Shown: positions 34,019 to 41,714 of the stretch, piece after piece
How positions within the stretch are numbered: position 1 is the first letter of the stretch
Layout: the number at the start of each line of letters is the position of its first letter
Assembly (NCBI RefSeq): GCF_000504285.1
Contig: NZ_KI632511.1
Span: forward strand, 8,724,154 to 8,788,153
DNA from: Actinospica robiniae DSM 44927
GTDB lineage: Bacteria; Actinomycetota; Actinomycetes; Streptomycetales; Catenulisporaceae
DNA length: 64,000 bases
Direction: 5' to 3'
Position numbers and translations under genes: made by a program
The notes under the pieces: generated by a model
Databases searched by the model: none
Told to the model about the DNA's origin: nothing
The model's input: the letters and a program-made list of their open reading frames with translations, nothing else

Positions 34019-34141
34019 CACGAAGGCTTTCCTTCCGTAGAGGGGTGGAAGGGGCGCCGGGATCCGGATGTCGGCGCTCTGAGCTTCGAACAAGCCTGAA
34101 AGGGTGTCAACGACGTCGTGAAAGGGCGTCAGTGAGGGCGT

Positions 34142-34151
34142 GAAAGCTTTC
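34142..34151. promoter_or_regulatory. GAAAGCTTTC palindrome upstream of the CE15 gene
   Basis: Perfect 10-bp palindrome, 124 bp before the CE15 start. GAAA/TTTC palindromes are known as repressor sites of xylanolytic genes in Streptomyces. Confidence 0.45.
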
Positions 34152-34228
34152 GGCGCCGCAGCCGCTTCGGGGCAGGCGGGGCGGGAGGCGGCGGCCTCGT
34201 CTTCGGGACGGGCACGACCGATCTTCAG

Positions 34229-34237
34229 GAAACTTTC
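34229..34237. promoter_or_regulatory. GAAA-C-TTTC palindrome
   Basis: Second GAAA/TTTC inverted site in the 624-bp gap between the CE15 and rodlin-like genes. Same class as the site at 34142. Confidence 0.4.
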
Positions 34238-34313
34238 ATCGTCCGCGGGGGCCGGGCGCCGTCCGCCGCGACCCCATCCGTCACGACCGCGGCCGCTCCC
34301 TCCGCGAGACCGT

Positions 34314-34327
34314 CGGAAACGCTTCCG
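34314..34327. promoter_or_regulatory. CGGAA-ACGC-TTCCG inverted repeat
   Basis: LacI-like palindrome with central CG (GGAAACGCTTCC). A further CTGAA-N5-TTCAG repeat lies at 34374-34388. The rest of 34019-34642 shows no gene. Either divergent gene could be controlled. Confidence 0.4.
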
Positions 34328-34642
34328 GACGGCCGGAAATCCTGAGTTCCCGGCCCGGTGCGGCCGATTCGAACTGAATGACTTTCAGGTCGTTGGAACT
34401 TGGTCCATCACATGAAATGCGCGACCCGCGGCTTTCTTCTTCGCACGGCCGGCTAGAGCGTCGTCGCAGGCCGGAGTGGTCTACCGGGTGGATGACTCAC
34501 TCGTTCGTGGCAGTGGCCGCATCATCTGGGGGGCGGCGCGCGTTATCGGCGAAAAGGGCGAGTGCGGAAGTTGCGTGGCCGAGAGGTTCTCCCCTCAGCC
34601 CTTGGAATAAGACGATTTGAACCCGATAGGAAGTACCAGCTC

Positions 34643-35182
34643 ATGGCATTCATCAAGAAGGCTTCCGCCGCCGCCGCCCTGGCGAGCGCGGCCGTCATGG
34701 GAGCGGCCGGAGCCGCTGCGGCGTCGTGCGGTTGCCACCCCACCCCCGCCCCCCACCGCGGCGGCCACGAGAGCGGCAGCGACGACCAGGTCGGGCAGTC
34801 CGGCCTGATCCCGGTCAACCTGCTCAACAACGTCGACGTCTCGCCGAACCTCGGCTGCCTCGGCGACGGCACGCTCAAGGACCTGACCGTGCAGAGCCTG
34901 CTGGTCGGCATCCCGATCGGCGTCGCGCTCAACCACCTGCTCGAGCACGCCAGCCTCAACGTGCTGGCCAACGGCAACACCTCGACCGAGGTGGAGGACT
35001 ACTCCTGCACCTCCGACCAGGGTTCGTCGCAGGCGGGCAACGACAGCCACCACAGCATCGGCGCCGGCAGCAGCGCGTCCGAGCACGTCACCGGCCAGGG
35101 CGCGGGCTCGAACAACTCGAAGGACGGCGAGGGCGCGGGCGGCCTGCTTGGCGGCACCGGCATCCTCGGCACCGGCCTCTAG
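34643..35182 (+). CDS. secreted rodlin-like protein
   Basis: 179 residues. The signal peptide is KKASAAAALASAAVMGAAG with cleavage near residue 28. The mature part opens with a Cys/His/Pro segment. Its core SGLIPVNLLNNVDVSPNLGC, then TLKDLTVQSLLVGIPIGVAL and ASLNVLANGNTS ending at a second Cys, resembles rodlins (RdlA/RdlB), which form the rodlet layer on aerial hyphae and spores with chaplins. The Gly/Ser-rich C-terminal tail (about 55 residues) is longer than in rodlins. Two spaced Cys could form a disulphide. ATG at 34643 has AGGAAG upstream. Confidence is moderate because rodlins are short and variable. Confidence 0.55.
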   Translation: MAFIKKASAAAALASAAVMGAAGAAAASCGCHPTPAPHRGGHESGSDDQVGQSGLIPVNLLNNVDVSPNLGCLGDGTLKDLTVQSLLVGIPIGVALNHLLEHASLNVLANGNTSTEVEDYSCTSDQGSSQAGNDSHHSIGAGSSASEHVTGQGAGSNNSKDGEGAGGLLGGTGILGTGL

Positions 35183-35198
35183 GCCGCGCACGGCAACG

Positions 35199-35250
35199 GC
35201 CGGCCCCGGATCCGTATCAGTGCCCTGCGGCGCGGCGGTCCGGGGCCGGC
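35199..35250 (+). terminator. hairpin terminator after the rodlin-like gene
   Basis: Perfect 12-bp arms (GCCGGCCCCGGA and TCCGGGGCCGGC) with a 28-base loop begin 17 bases after the stop codon. Confidence 0.65.
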
Positions 35251-35298
35251 GCCGTCGAACGGTGGACAGGCTTTGACACGCAGGGCCTAATCACCCGC

Positions 35299-35325
35299 TT
35301 GACCCGGGGTCGGGTCGGGTAGGCT
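35299..35325 (+). promoter_or_regulatory. promoter of the cold-shock gene
   Basis: TTGACC (35299-35304) and TAGGCT (35320-35325) with a 15-bp spacer. Transcription would start near 35332, giving a leader of about 75 bases before the ATG. Confidence 0.45.
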
Positions 35326-35407
35326 CAGGAAGAATTCGGACAATTGACGCAGCGCGGGTCTGGACGCTCAGGCCCGGGGCGGGTGTTCCGTGGAGGAGAG
35401 TCGGAGT

Positions 35408-35611
35408 ATGGCAACGGGCACGGTGAAGTGGTTCAACTCGGAGAAGGGCTTCGGGTTCATCGAGCAGGACGAGGGCGGACCTGACGTCTTCGCCCACTAC
35501 TCCGCCATCGCCACCCAGGGCTACCGCGAACTGCGGGAGGGACAGCAGGTCACCTTCGAGGTGACGGAGAGTGCCAAGGGCCCCCAGGCCACGAACATTC
35601 TGCCGCTGTGA
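35408..35611 (+). CDS. cold-shock domain protein (CspA family)
   Basis: 67 residues, the typical length. It begins [18 protein letters not shown], holding RNP1 (KGFGFI), followed by DVFAHYSAI (RNP2) and EGQQVTFEV. It is a single OB-fold that binds single-stranded RNA/DNA and melts RNA structure. GGAG lies 7 bases upstream of ATG 35408. In Streptomyces such genes are abundant and often constitutive. Confidence 0.95.
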   Translation: MATGTVKWFNSEKGFGFIEQDEGGPDVFAHYSAIATQGYRELREGQQVTFEVTESAKGPQATNILPL

Positions 35612-35716
35612 GTTCGGGCGCCCGAGGTCGCGGGGCGGCGCGGGCCGATGCCGCCGGAGGAATCCGGCGGCATCCGTGTGTCCGCCGCCGGATCGCGGCC
35701 GGCCGATATCGGCCCC

Positions 35717-36595
35717 TCACTTGAGCAGCCGGGAGAGCCGGCGGTCGGCGAGCACCTTCCCGCCGGTCTGGCAGGTCGGGCAGTACTGCAGCGCGGAGTC
35801 GCTGAAGGAGACCTCGCGGATCGTGTCGCCGCACACCGGGCAGCGCTCGCCCTTGCGGCCGTGCACGCGCAGGCCGGACTTCTTCTCGCCCTTGAGGTCG
35901 GTCATCGGCAGACCGCGCGAGCGCTCGACGGCGTCGGCGAGGGTGCGCACCGCGACGTCGTGCAGCCCCTCGACCTCCTCGGCCGTCAGCTTCGCGGCGA
36001 TCTTGAACGGCGACATCCGGGCCGCGTGCAGGATCTCGTCCGAGTAGGCGTTGCCGATGCCGGCGATCACCGTCTGATCCCGCAGCACGCCCTTGATCAG
36101 CCTTCGATCGCCGTCGAGCAGCTCCGCCAGTTTCTCCGCGGTGAACTCGGCGGTCAGCGGATCGACGCCGAGGCGGGCGATCCCCGGCACCTGTTCGACG
36201 TCGCGCACGACGTAGATCGCCAGGCGCTTCTGCGTGCCGGCCTCGGTGATCTCGAACCCGGCCTCGGCGGCGTCGTCCTCCTCGCCGCGCAGCCGCACCC
36301 GCATCGCCAGCGGGCCCTTGCCGGGGCGCGGCGGGGTCTTGGCCAGTTCGTCCCGCCACCGGATCCAGCCGGCCCGGGCGAGGTGGGTGACGAGGTGGAG
36401 CTCGCCGAGGCGCAGGTCGAGGAACTTGCCGTGCCGGGTGGCGCCGTCGAAAGCCTGGCCGACCAGGGCGTCGAGCGGCGGGTCGTAGGTCTTGAGCGCC
36501 TGGATGGACACCGGCGTCGCGCCCGCCACGACCCGCCCGGCGAGCTTGTCGTCCAGGAACGCGCTGAGGGCTTCGACTTCCGGCAATTCGGGCAT
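35717..36595 (-). CDS. Fpg/Nei-family DNA glycosylase (formamidopyrimidine-type)
   Basis: 292 residues. It begins with the processed catalytic Pro as MPELPEVEALSAFLDDKLAG. Residues include Lys in RHGKFLDLRL, the helix-two-turn-helix GIGNAYSDEILHAAR, and a C-terminal zinc finger CPVCGDTI to YCPTCQTGG. This bifunctional enzyme excises oxidised bases and cleaves AP sites. The sequence fits the Fpg/Nei group of actinobacteria; substrate range is not decided by sequence. It is divergent from an OYE gene with 81 bp between starts. Confidence 0.9.
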   Translation of the reverse strand: MPELPEVEALSAFLDDKLAGRVVAGATPVSIQALKTYDPPLDALVGQAFDGATRHGKFLDLRLGELHLVTHLARAGWIRWRDELAKTPPRPGKGPLAMRVRLRGEEDDAAEAGFEITEAGTQKRLAIYVVRDVEQVPGIARLGVDPLTAEFTAEKLAELLDGDRRLIKGVLRDQTVIAGIGNAYSDEILHAARMSPFKIAAKLTAEEVEGLHDVAVRTLADAVERSRGLPMTDLKGEKKSGLRVHGRKGERCPVCGDTIREVSFSDSALQYCPTCQTGGKVLADRRLSRLLK

Positions 36596-36676
36596 AGTCA
36601 GAGTCTGCCACGGCCCACCGACAGCGCCGTGAGCACGACGGAACAAGGTCACGGCGTGCCGATGTTGCGAGAAAAC

Positions 36677-37747
36677 ATGAGCCTTCTCTTCAGTCCGCTG
36701 ACGCTGCGTGAGCGAACCATCCCCAACCGTGCCTGGGTCTCCCCGATGTGCCAGTACTCCTCGGTCGACGGGCGGCCGACCGACTGGCACCTGGTGCATC
36801 TCGGCTCCCTGGCGCGCGGCGGCGCGGGACTGGTGTTCACCGAGGCGACGGCGGTCGTGCCGGAGGGGCGCATCTCCCCGCAGGACGCCGGGATCTGGAA
36901 CGACGAGCAGGCCGAGGACTACGCCCGGATCACCGCGTTCATCCGCTCCCAGGGCGCGGTGCCCGGGATACAGCTCGCGCACGCCGGCCGTAAGGCCTCG
37001 ACGTACGCGCCGTGGCGCGGCCGGCACAGCGTGGCCCTGGCCGACGGCGGCTGGACCACGGTCGGGCCCTCGGCGGTCGCGTTCGGCGATTACGCCGAGC
37101 CGCGCGCGCTCGATGCCGCCGAGATCCCGGCGCTGGTGCAGGCTTGGGCGGCCGCGGCCCGGCGCGCCGTCGCAGCGGGCTTCGACGTCCTGGAGATCCA
37201 CGGCGCGCACGGCTATCTGGTGCACGAGTTCCTCTCGCCGCTCTCCAACCTGCGCACTGACGGCTACGGCGGCGACCTCGCCGGCCGAGCCCGGCTGCTG
37301 CTGGAGATCGTCGACGCGGTGCGCGCCGCCGTGCCCGAGCACGTGCTGCTGTTCGTCCGGCTCAGCGCCAGCGACTGGGTTCCCGGCGGCCTGACCGTGG
37401 ACGACGTCAGCGAGGTCGCGACGCTGCTCGCCCCGCGCGGCGTGGACCTGATCGACGTCTCCAGCGGCGGCAACAGCCCGGCCCAGGACATCGCGATCGG
37501 GCCCGGCTACCAGGTCCCGTTCGCCCGCGCGATCCGGGCCGCGAGCGGCCTGCCGACCGCCGCCGTCGGGCTGATCACCGAGCCGGAGCAGGCCGAGAAG
37601 ATCCTCTCCGAGTCCTCCGCGGACGCCGTGCTGCTCGCCCGCGCCCTGCTGCGCGAGCCCAACTGGGCGCGCCGCGCGGCCTTCGAACTCGGCGACGATC
37701 TGCCCTGGCCGCCGCAGGACGAGCGGGCCAAGCCGTCACGCGATTGA
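36677..37747 (+). CDS. NADH:flavin oxidoreductase, old-yellow-enzyme family (YqjM-like)
   Basis: 356 residues. FMN TIM barrel with LFSPLTLRERTIPNRAWVSP, MCQYSSVDG (the Cys typical of the YqjM/thermophilic-like class), QLAHAGRKAS, and the catalytic HGAHGYLVHEFLSP (His pair). Tyr proton donor region NLRTDGYGGD. It reduces activated C=C bonds with NAD(P)H. ATG 36677 is used; ATG 36662 is possible. It is followed 69 bp later by the FHA gene. Confidence 0.9.
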   Translation: MSLLFSPLTLRERTIPNRAWVSPMCQYSSVDGRPTDWHLVHLGSLARGGAGLVFTEATAVVPEGRISPQDAGIWNDEQAEDYARITAFIRSQGAVPGIQLAHAGRKASTYAPWRGRHSVALADGGWTTVGPSAVAFGDYAEPRALDAAEIPALVQAWAAAARRAVAAGFDVLEIHGAHGYLVHEFLSPLSNLRTDGYGGDLAGRARLLLEIVDAVRAAVPEHVLLFVRLSASDWVPGGLTVDDVSEVATLLAPRGVDLIDVSSGGNSPAQDIAIGPGYQVPFARAIRAASGLPTAAVGLITEPEQAEKILSESSADAVLLARALLREPNWARRAAFELGDDLPWPPQDERAKPSRD

Positions 37748-37816
37748 ACCAGCCGGAGCGTGGGGGTACGCGCGCGCCGCGTGCCCCACGCTGCGCAGGC
37801 TGCTACGTTCACCCGT

Positions 37817-39049
37817 ATGGCGTTGGAGTCCCATCTCTATCCGGACGCCGATACGGCGGAGTACGCGGTCGACGTCTCCAGTGTCGTGCACGACACCAAG
37901 CTGGGCGGAGACCGACCGGCCGACCTCGGACGCTTCTACGCGCTGATCGTCGGACTGGTCGCCTATGCGAAGAACGACGATCTGCGCATCTACGCGGTCG
38001 GCGACTGGTCGCTGGTGCGCGACCGGCGGCTGACCGAGAAGGAGCGCTCGACCCTGCTGCGCTGGCACCGGCGCGGCCGGATCGAGCTGCTCGACCCGGC
38101 CGACGACCGGCTGCTCGAGCTCGCCGACACCACCGGGCAGATGGTGGTGAGCGCGGACTACTTCCGCGACTACGTGCCCGACTTCCCCTGGATCGCGGGC
38201 AACCGCGACCGCTTCCTGCTGCCGGTGCCCGATCCGAGCGGCACCGGGGTGACGGTCGAGCCGCGGGTGATGCCGATCCCGTTCGAGTCCGAGATCTCCC
38301 GCAAGATGGAAGAGCACGAACTGCTCGCCATGGGCCTCTACGACCGGCGCGGACGCGGCGGCCCGCGCCGCGACCTGCTCTCCCGGCTCTGGCTCTGCCC
38401 GGAGCCGGACTGCCCGCTGTTCGGGCCGGCCGAGCGCGAGTTCCAGCCGCTGCCGCGCTTCTACAACGACGCCGCGCACTGCCCGGAGCACAAGCTCGTG
38501 CTCGAAGACGTCGGCGGCGTGCCCCGGCGGGTGCAGATCAAGGTGCGGGTGGGCGGCGTGGTGCGACGCAGATTCCTGATGCGGGCCGCGCAGCAGATCG
38601 CCGTCGGACGCGCGCCCGGAGACGGCGGGATCGCGCTGGCCGAGCACCTCGGCTCGCTCGACCGCGGTATCGCGCACGAGCTCAGCCGCAGCCACGTGGT
38701 GCTCAAGTGGACCGGGTGGAAGCTCAGCGTGCTCGACACCAGCCGCAACGGCACCCGCGTGCGCCCGGCGCACGGCCAGGGCCCGGACCGGGTGCTGGTC
38801 AACGGCGAGTCCGCGCGGGTCAAGCCGGGTGAGGAGGTCGTGCTGGTGGAAGGGCTCGAACTGCTCGCCAGCGGCCGCGAGTTCGCCTTCACCCCCGACG
38901 ACTCCCTGGGCGGCCCCGGCGCCGAGACCGCGGACGGTTCCGCCGAGCAGGACGAGGGGTTCGCGCAGACGATCACCACGCGGCCGCGGCACCTGGGCGT
39001 TCCGGCGCAGACCGGAGACGTGTGGACGCCGCCCGACCTGAACGTGTGA
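37817..39049 (+). CDS. NYN-like nuclease domain, zinc ribbon and FHA domain protein
   Basis: About 410 residues with three parts. Residues about 12-150 look like a NYN/PIN-type nuclease fold (EYAVDVSSVVHDTKLGG, DLRIYAVGDWSLV, QMVVSADYFRDYV; the last resembles the conserved SxDxFRDY strand of Zc3h12a-type RNases). Residues about 195-235 contain a zinc-ribbon (CPEPDCPLF, HCPEHK). Residues about 260-360 form an FHA domain (IAVGRAPGD, LSRSHVVLKW, LDTSRNGTRV), which binds phospho-Thr. The C-terminal acidic Gln/Thr tail could be a phosphorylation target (FAQTITTRP). I infer a kinase-regulated RNase. ATG at 37817 chosen. Confidence 0.7.
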   Translation: MALESHLYPDADTAEYAVDVSSVVHDTKLGGDRPADLGRFYALIVGLVAYAKNDDLRIYAVGDWSLVRDRRLTEKERSTLLRWHRRGRIELLDPADDRLLELADTTGQMVVSADYFRDYVPDFPWIAGNRDRFLLPVPDPSGTGVTVEPRVMPIPFESEISRKMEEHELLAMGLYDRRGRGGPRRDLLSRLWLCPEPDCPLFGPAEREFQPLPRFYNDAAHCPEHKLVLEDVGGVPRRVQIKVRVGGVVRRRFLMRAAQQIAVGRAPGDGGIALAEHLGSLDRGIAHELSRSHVVLKWTGWKLSVLDTSRNGTRVRPAHGQGPDRVLVNGESARVKPGEEVVLVEGLELLASGREFAFTPDDSLGGPGAETADGSAEQDEGFAQTITTRPRHLGVPAQTGDVWTPPDLNV

Positions 39050-39116
39050 CGAGGCCTCAGGTCGGGTAACCGTCTCGGCGCGGCGTTCAACGACGCCCAC
39101 GCGGGAATACTGTTTA

Positions 39117-41714
39117 ATGCGCACAACGGACGTTGGACCACAAACCGCAGCGGCCTCGTCGCGGGGCGAGATCGGGGAGAGAGCCTTGTCGTCGCCTGAG
39201 CCGTCGCCCGAAGCCGGTCCGCCGCGTACCGTCGTGCCCTCGGGCACCTACCGGATCCAGCTGACCGACTCGATGACCTTCGACGACGTCTGCGCGCAGG
39301 TCGACTACCTGGACCGGCTCGGCGTCAGCCACGTCTACCTCTCGCCGATCCTGCAGGCCGCGATCGGCTCGACCCACGGCTACGACGTGGTCGACCACAA
39401 TCAGATCGCGGAAGGCCTCGGCGGCGTGGAAGGGCTTCGCCGGCTGGCCGAGCGGCTGCACGCGCGCGGCATGGGCGCCATCGTGGACGTGGTGCCCAAC
39501 CACATGGCCGTGCCGGTGCCGGAGAAGCGCAACCGGGCGCTGTGGTCGGTGCTGCGCGAGGGCCCGGAGTCGCCGTACGCATCCTGGTTCGACGTCGACT
39601 GGTCGGCGCAGGACGGCGCGCTGTTGCTGCCCGTGCTCGGCCGTCGGATCGCCGAGTGCCTGCGCACCGGCGAGCTGGCGGTGGACGAGTCGGACGAGGC
39701 TGTCGCCGAGTTCGGCGGGCCGGTGCTGCGCTACTTCTCGCACGTCTTCCCGGTCCGGCCGGGCACCGAGCACCTGCCGATGCACACGCTGGTGCGCGCG
39801 CAGCACTACCGGCTGGCCTACTGGCGCGTGGCCACCGAGGAGCCGGGTTACCGGCGTTTCTTCGATGTCAGCAGCCTGATCGCGATCCGGGTGGAGGACT
39901 CCGGTGTGCTGCACGCGACGCACCGGCTGCTGCTCGAGCTGATGCGCGAAGGGATCCTCGACGGCCTGCGGATCGACCATCCGGACGGGCTCGCCGACCC
40001 GCGCGGCTATCTGCGCTTCCTGCGCAAGGCCACCTCCGGGGCGTGGACCGTGGTGGAGAAGATCCTTGCCGCGGACGAGCAGCTGCCCATCGACTGGGAG
40101 TGCGCCGGCACCACCGGGTACGACGCGCAGCGGGCGATCGGCGCGCTGCTGACCGACCCGATCGGCGCGGAGCGGCTGGTGGCGCTGTACGTCGGGCTGA
40201 CCGGCTCGGCCCAGGACTTCGGGCCGGTGGCCCGCGAGGCGCGGCTGTTCGTGCTCGACACCGTGCTGCGGGCCGAGGCGGACCGGCTGGTCGAGGTGCT
40301 CGTCGCGATCTGCCGCACCGAGCTCGAGCTGCGCGACCACACCCAGCTCGGCCTGCACGAGTCGGTGTGCGCGCTGATCGCGAACCTGCGCGTCTACCGG
40401 GCGTACTCGGTGCCGGGGGAGCCGCCACCGGCCGACTCGGTGATCCGGGTGGAGGCGGCGGCGAAGGCCGCGGCGGCCCAACTGCCGGCCGAGCGGCACG
40501 AGACGCTCTACCTGGTGCGCGACATCGCGCTGGGCCGGGTCGGTCCGCGCGACGAGCTGCGCGACGAGTTCCAGATCCGGTTCCAGCAGACCTGCGCCGC
40601 GGTGACGGCCAAGGGCGTGGAGGACACCGCGTTCTACCGCTGGACCGCGCTGCCCGGCGCCTCGGACGTGGGCGGCGAACCGACCGAGCCGGCCCTGGCC
40701 CCCGCCCGCTTCCACGGGTTCTGCGCGCTGCGGCAGGCCGAGTGGCCGGCCGCGATGACGGTGCTGAGCACGCACGACTCCAAGCGTTCGGAGGACGTGC
40801 GGGCCCGGCTCACCGTGCTGACCGAGATGCCCGAGGACTGGGCCGTGGCGCTGGCCGGGTTCCAGACCGCGGTGCGCGCGACGGCCGCGCCGCCCGCGGC
40901 GCCGGAGCCCGCGGACGAATACCTCCTCTGGCAGAGCCTTTTCGGAGCGTGGCCGATCGACGGCGAGCGGCTGCTGCCTTACCTGCGCAAGGCCCTGCGC
41001 GAGGCGAAGACCCGCACCTCGTGGAGCGCCCCGGACGAGGACTACGAAGCCCGGGTGCTGGACTTCGCCGCCGCCGCGCTCGCCAGCGACAAGGTGCGCG
41101 CCGAGGTCGAGGCCTTCGTGCAGCGGATCGAGCCGTACACCACCAGCAACATACTGACGCAGAAGCTGGTGCAGCTGACCATGGCCGGGGTGCCGGACGT
41201 GTATCAGGGCTCGGAATCGGAGTTCTGGGCGCTGACCGACCCGGACAACCGCCGCCCGGTCGACTTCGGGCACCTGCGCGAGCTGCTGGACAAGGCCGAC
41301 GCGGACGCCGAGGGCGACAGCGCGGCCGAGGCCAGGGGCGGCGCGCTGGCCAAGATCCTGGTCACCTCGCGCGCACTGCGGCTGCGCCGGGAGCGGCCGG
41401 AGTTCTTCGGGCCGGAGGCGTCGCAGACCCCGCTGTTCGCCATCGGGCCGGCCGCCGGGCACGCGGTGGCGCTGCTGCGCGGCGAGAACGTGGCGACCGT
41501 CGGCACCCGGCTGCCGGCCGCGCTCGAGCGCTTCGGCGGCTGGCGCGACACCGCGCTGCCGCTGCCGCCGGGCACCTGGCGCTGCCGGCTCAGCGGCCGG
41601 GCGTACCGGGTGGACGCGCAGTCCGGAGTCGGGCTGCCGCTGGCCTGGCTGACCGAGCACCTGCCGGTGGCGCTGCTGGTCCGGGAAGAAGAGGTCGAGG
41701 TCGAGATCGCATGA
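39117..41714 (+). CDS. treY: malto-oligosyltrehalose synthase
   Basis: 865 residues, GH13 family. It converts the reducing end of maltodextrins into a trehalose linkage. N-terminal beta-strand TYRIQLTDSMTFDDV and STHGYDVVDHNQI, then VDVVPNHMAV; catalytic Asp in DGLRIDHPDGL, Glu in TVVEKILAADEQLP, final Asp region STHDSKRSEDVRARL. The C-terminal part fits the family. ATG at 39117 starts the longest frame; TTG at 39186 just after GGGGAGAGAG is an attractive alternative because the first 23 residues are not conserved. The stop overlaps the treZ start (ATGA), so the two are coupled. Confidence 0.93.
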   Translation: MRTTDVGPQTAAASSRGEIGERALSSPEPSPEAGPPRTVVPSGTYRIQLTDSMTFDDVCAQVDYLDRLGVSHVYLSPILQAAIGSTHGYDVVDHNQIAEGLGGVEGLRRLAERLHARGMGAIVDVVPNHMAVPVPEKRNRALWSVLREGPESPYASWFDVDWSAQDGALLLPVLGRRIAECLRTGELAVDESDEAVAEFGGPVLRYFSHVFPVRPGTEHLPMHTLVRAQHYRLAYWRVATEEPGYRRFFDVSSLIAIRVEDSGVLHATHRLLLELMREGILDGLRIDHPDGLADPRGYLRFLRKATSGAWTVVEKILAADEQLPIDWECAGTTGYDAQRAIGALLTDPIGAERLVALYVGLTGSAQDFGPVAREARLFVLDTVLRAEADRLVEVLVAICRTELELRDHTQLGLHESVCALIANLRVYRAYSVPGEPPPADSVIRVEAAAKAAAAQLPAERHETLYLVRDIALGRVGPRDELRDEFQIRFQQTCAAVTAKGVEDTAFYRWTALPGASDVGGEPTEPALAPARFHGFCALRQAEWPAAMTVLSTHDSKRSEDVRARLTVLTEMPEDWAVALAGFQTAVRATAAPPAAPEPADEYLLWQSLFGAWPIDGERLLPYLRKALREAKTRTSWSAPDEDYEARVLDFAAAALASDKVRAEVEAFVQRIEPYTTSNILTQKLVQLTMAGVPDVYQGSESEFWALTDPDNRRPVDFGHLRELLDKADADAEGDSAAEARGGALAKILVTSRALRLRRERPEFFGPEASQTPLFAIGPAAGHAVALLRGENVATVGTRLPAALERFGGWRDTALPLPPGTWRCRLSGRAYRVDAQSGVGLPLAWLTEHLPVALLVREEEVEVEIA

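Noticed and set aside
35250-35407. Long cold-shock 5' UTR thermosensor
   Set aside because: The leader is only about 75 bases from the predicted start and no special structure is clear.
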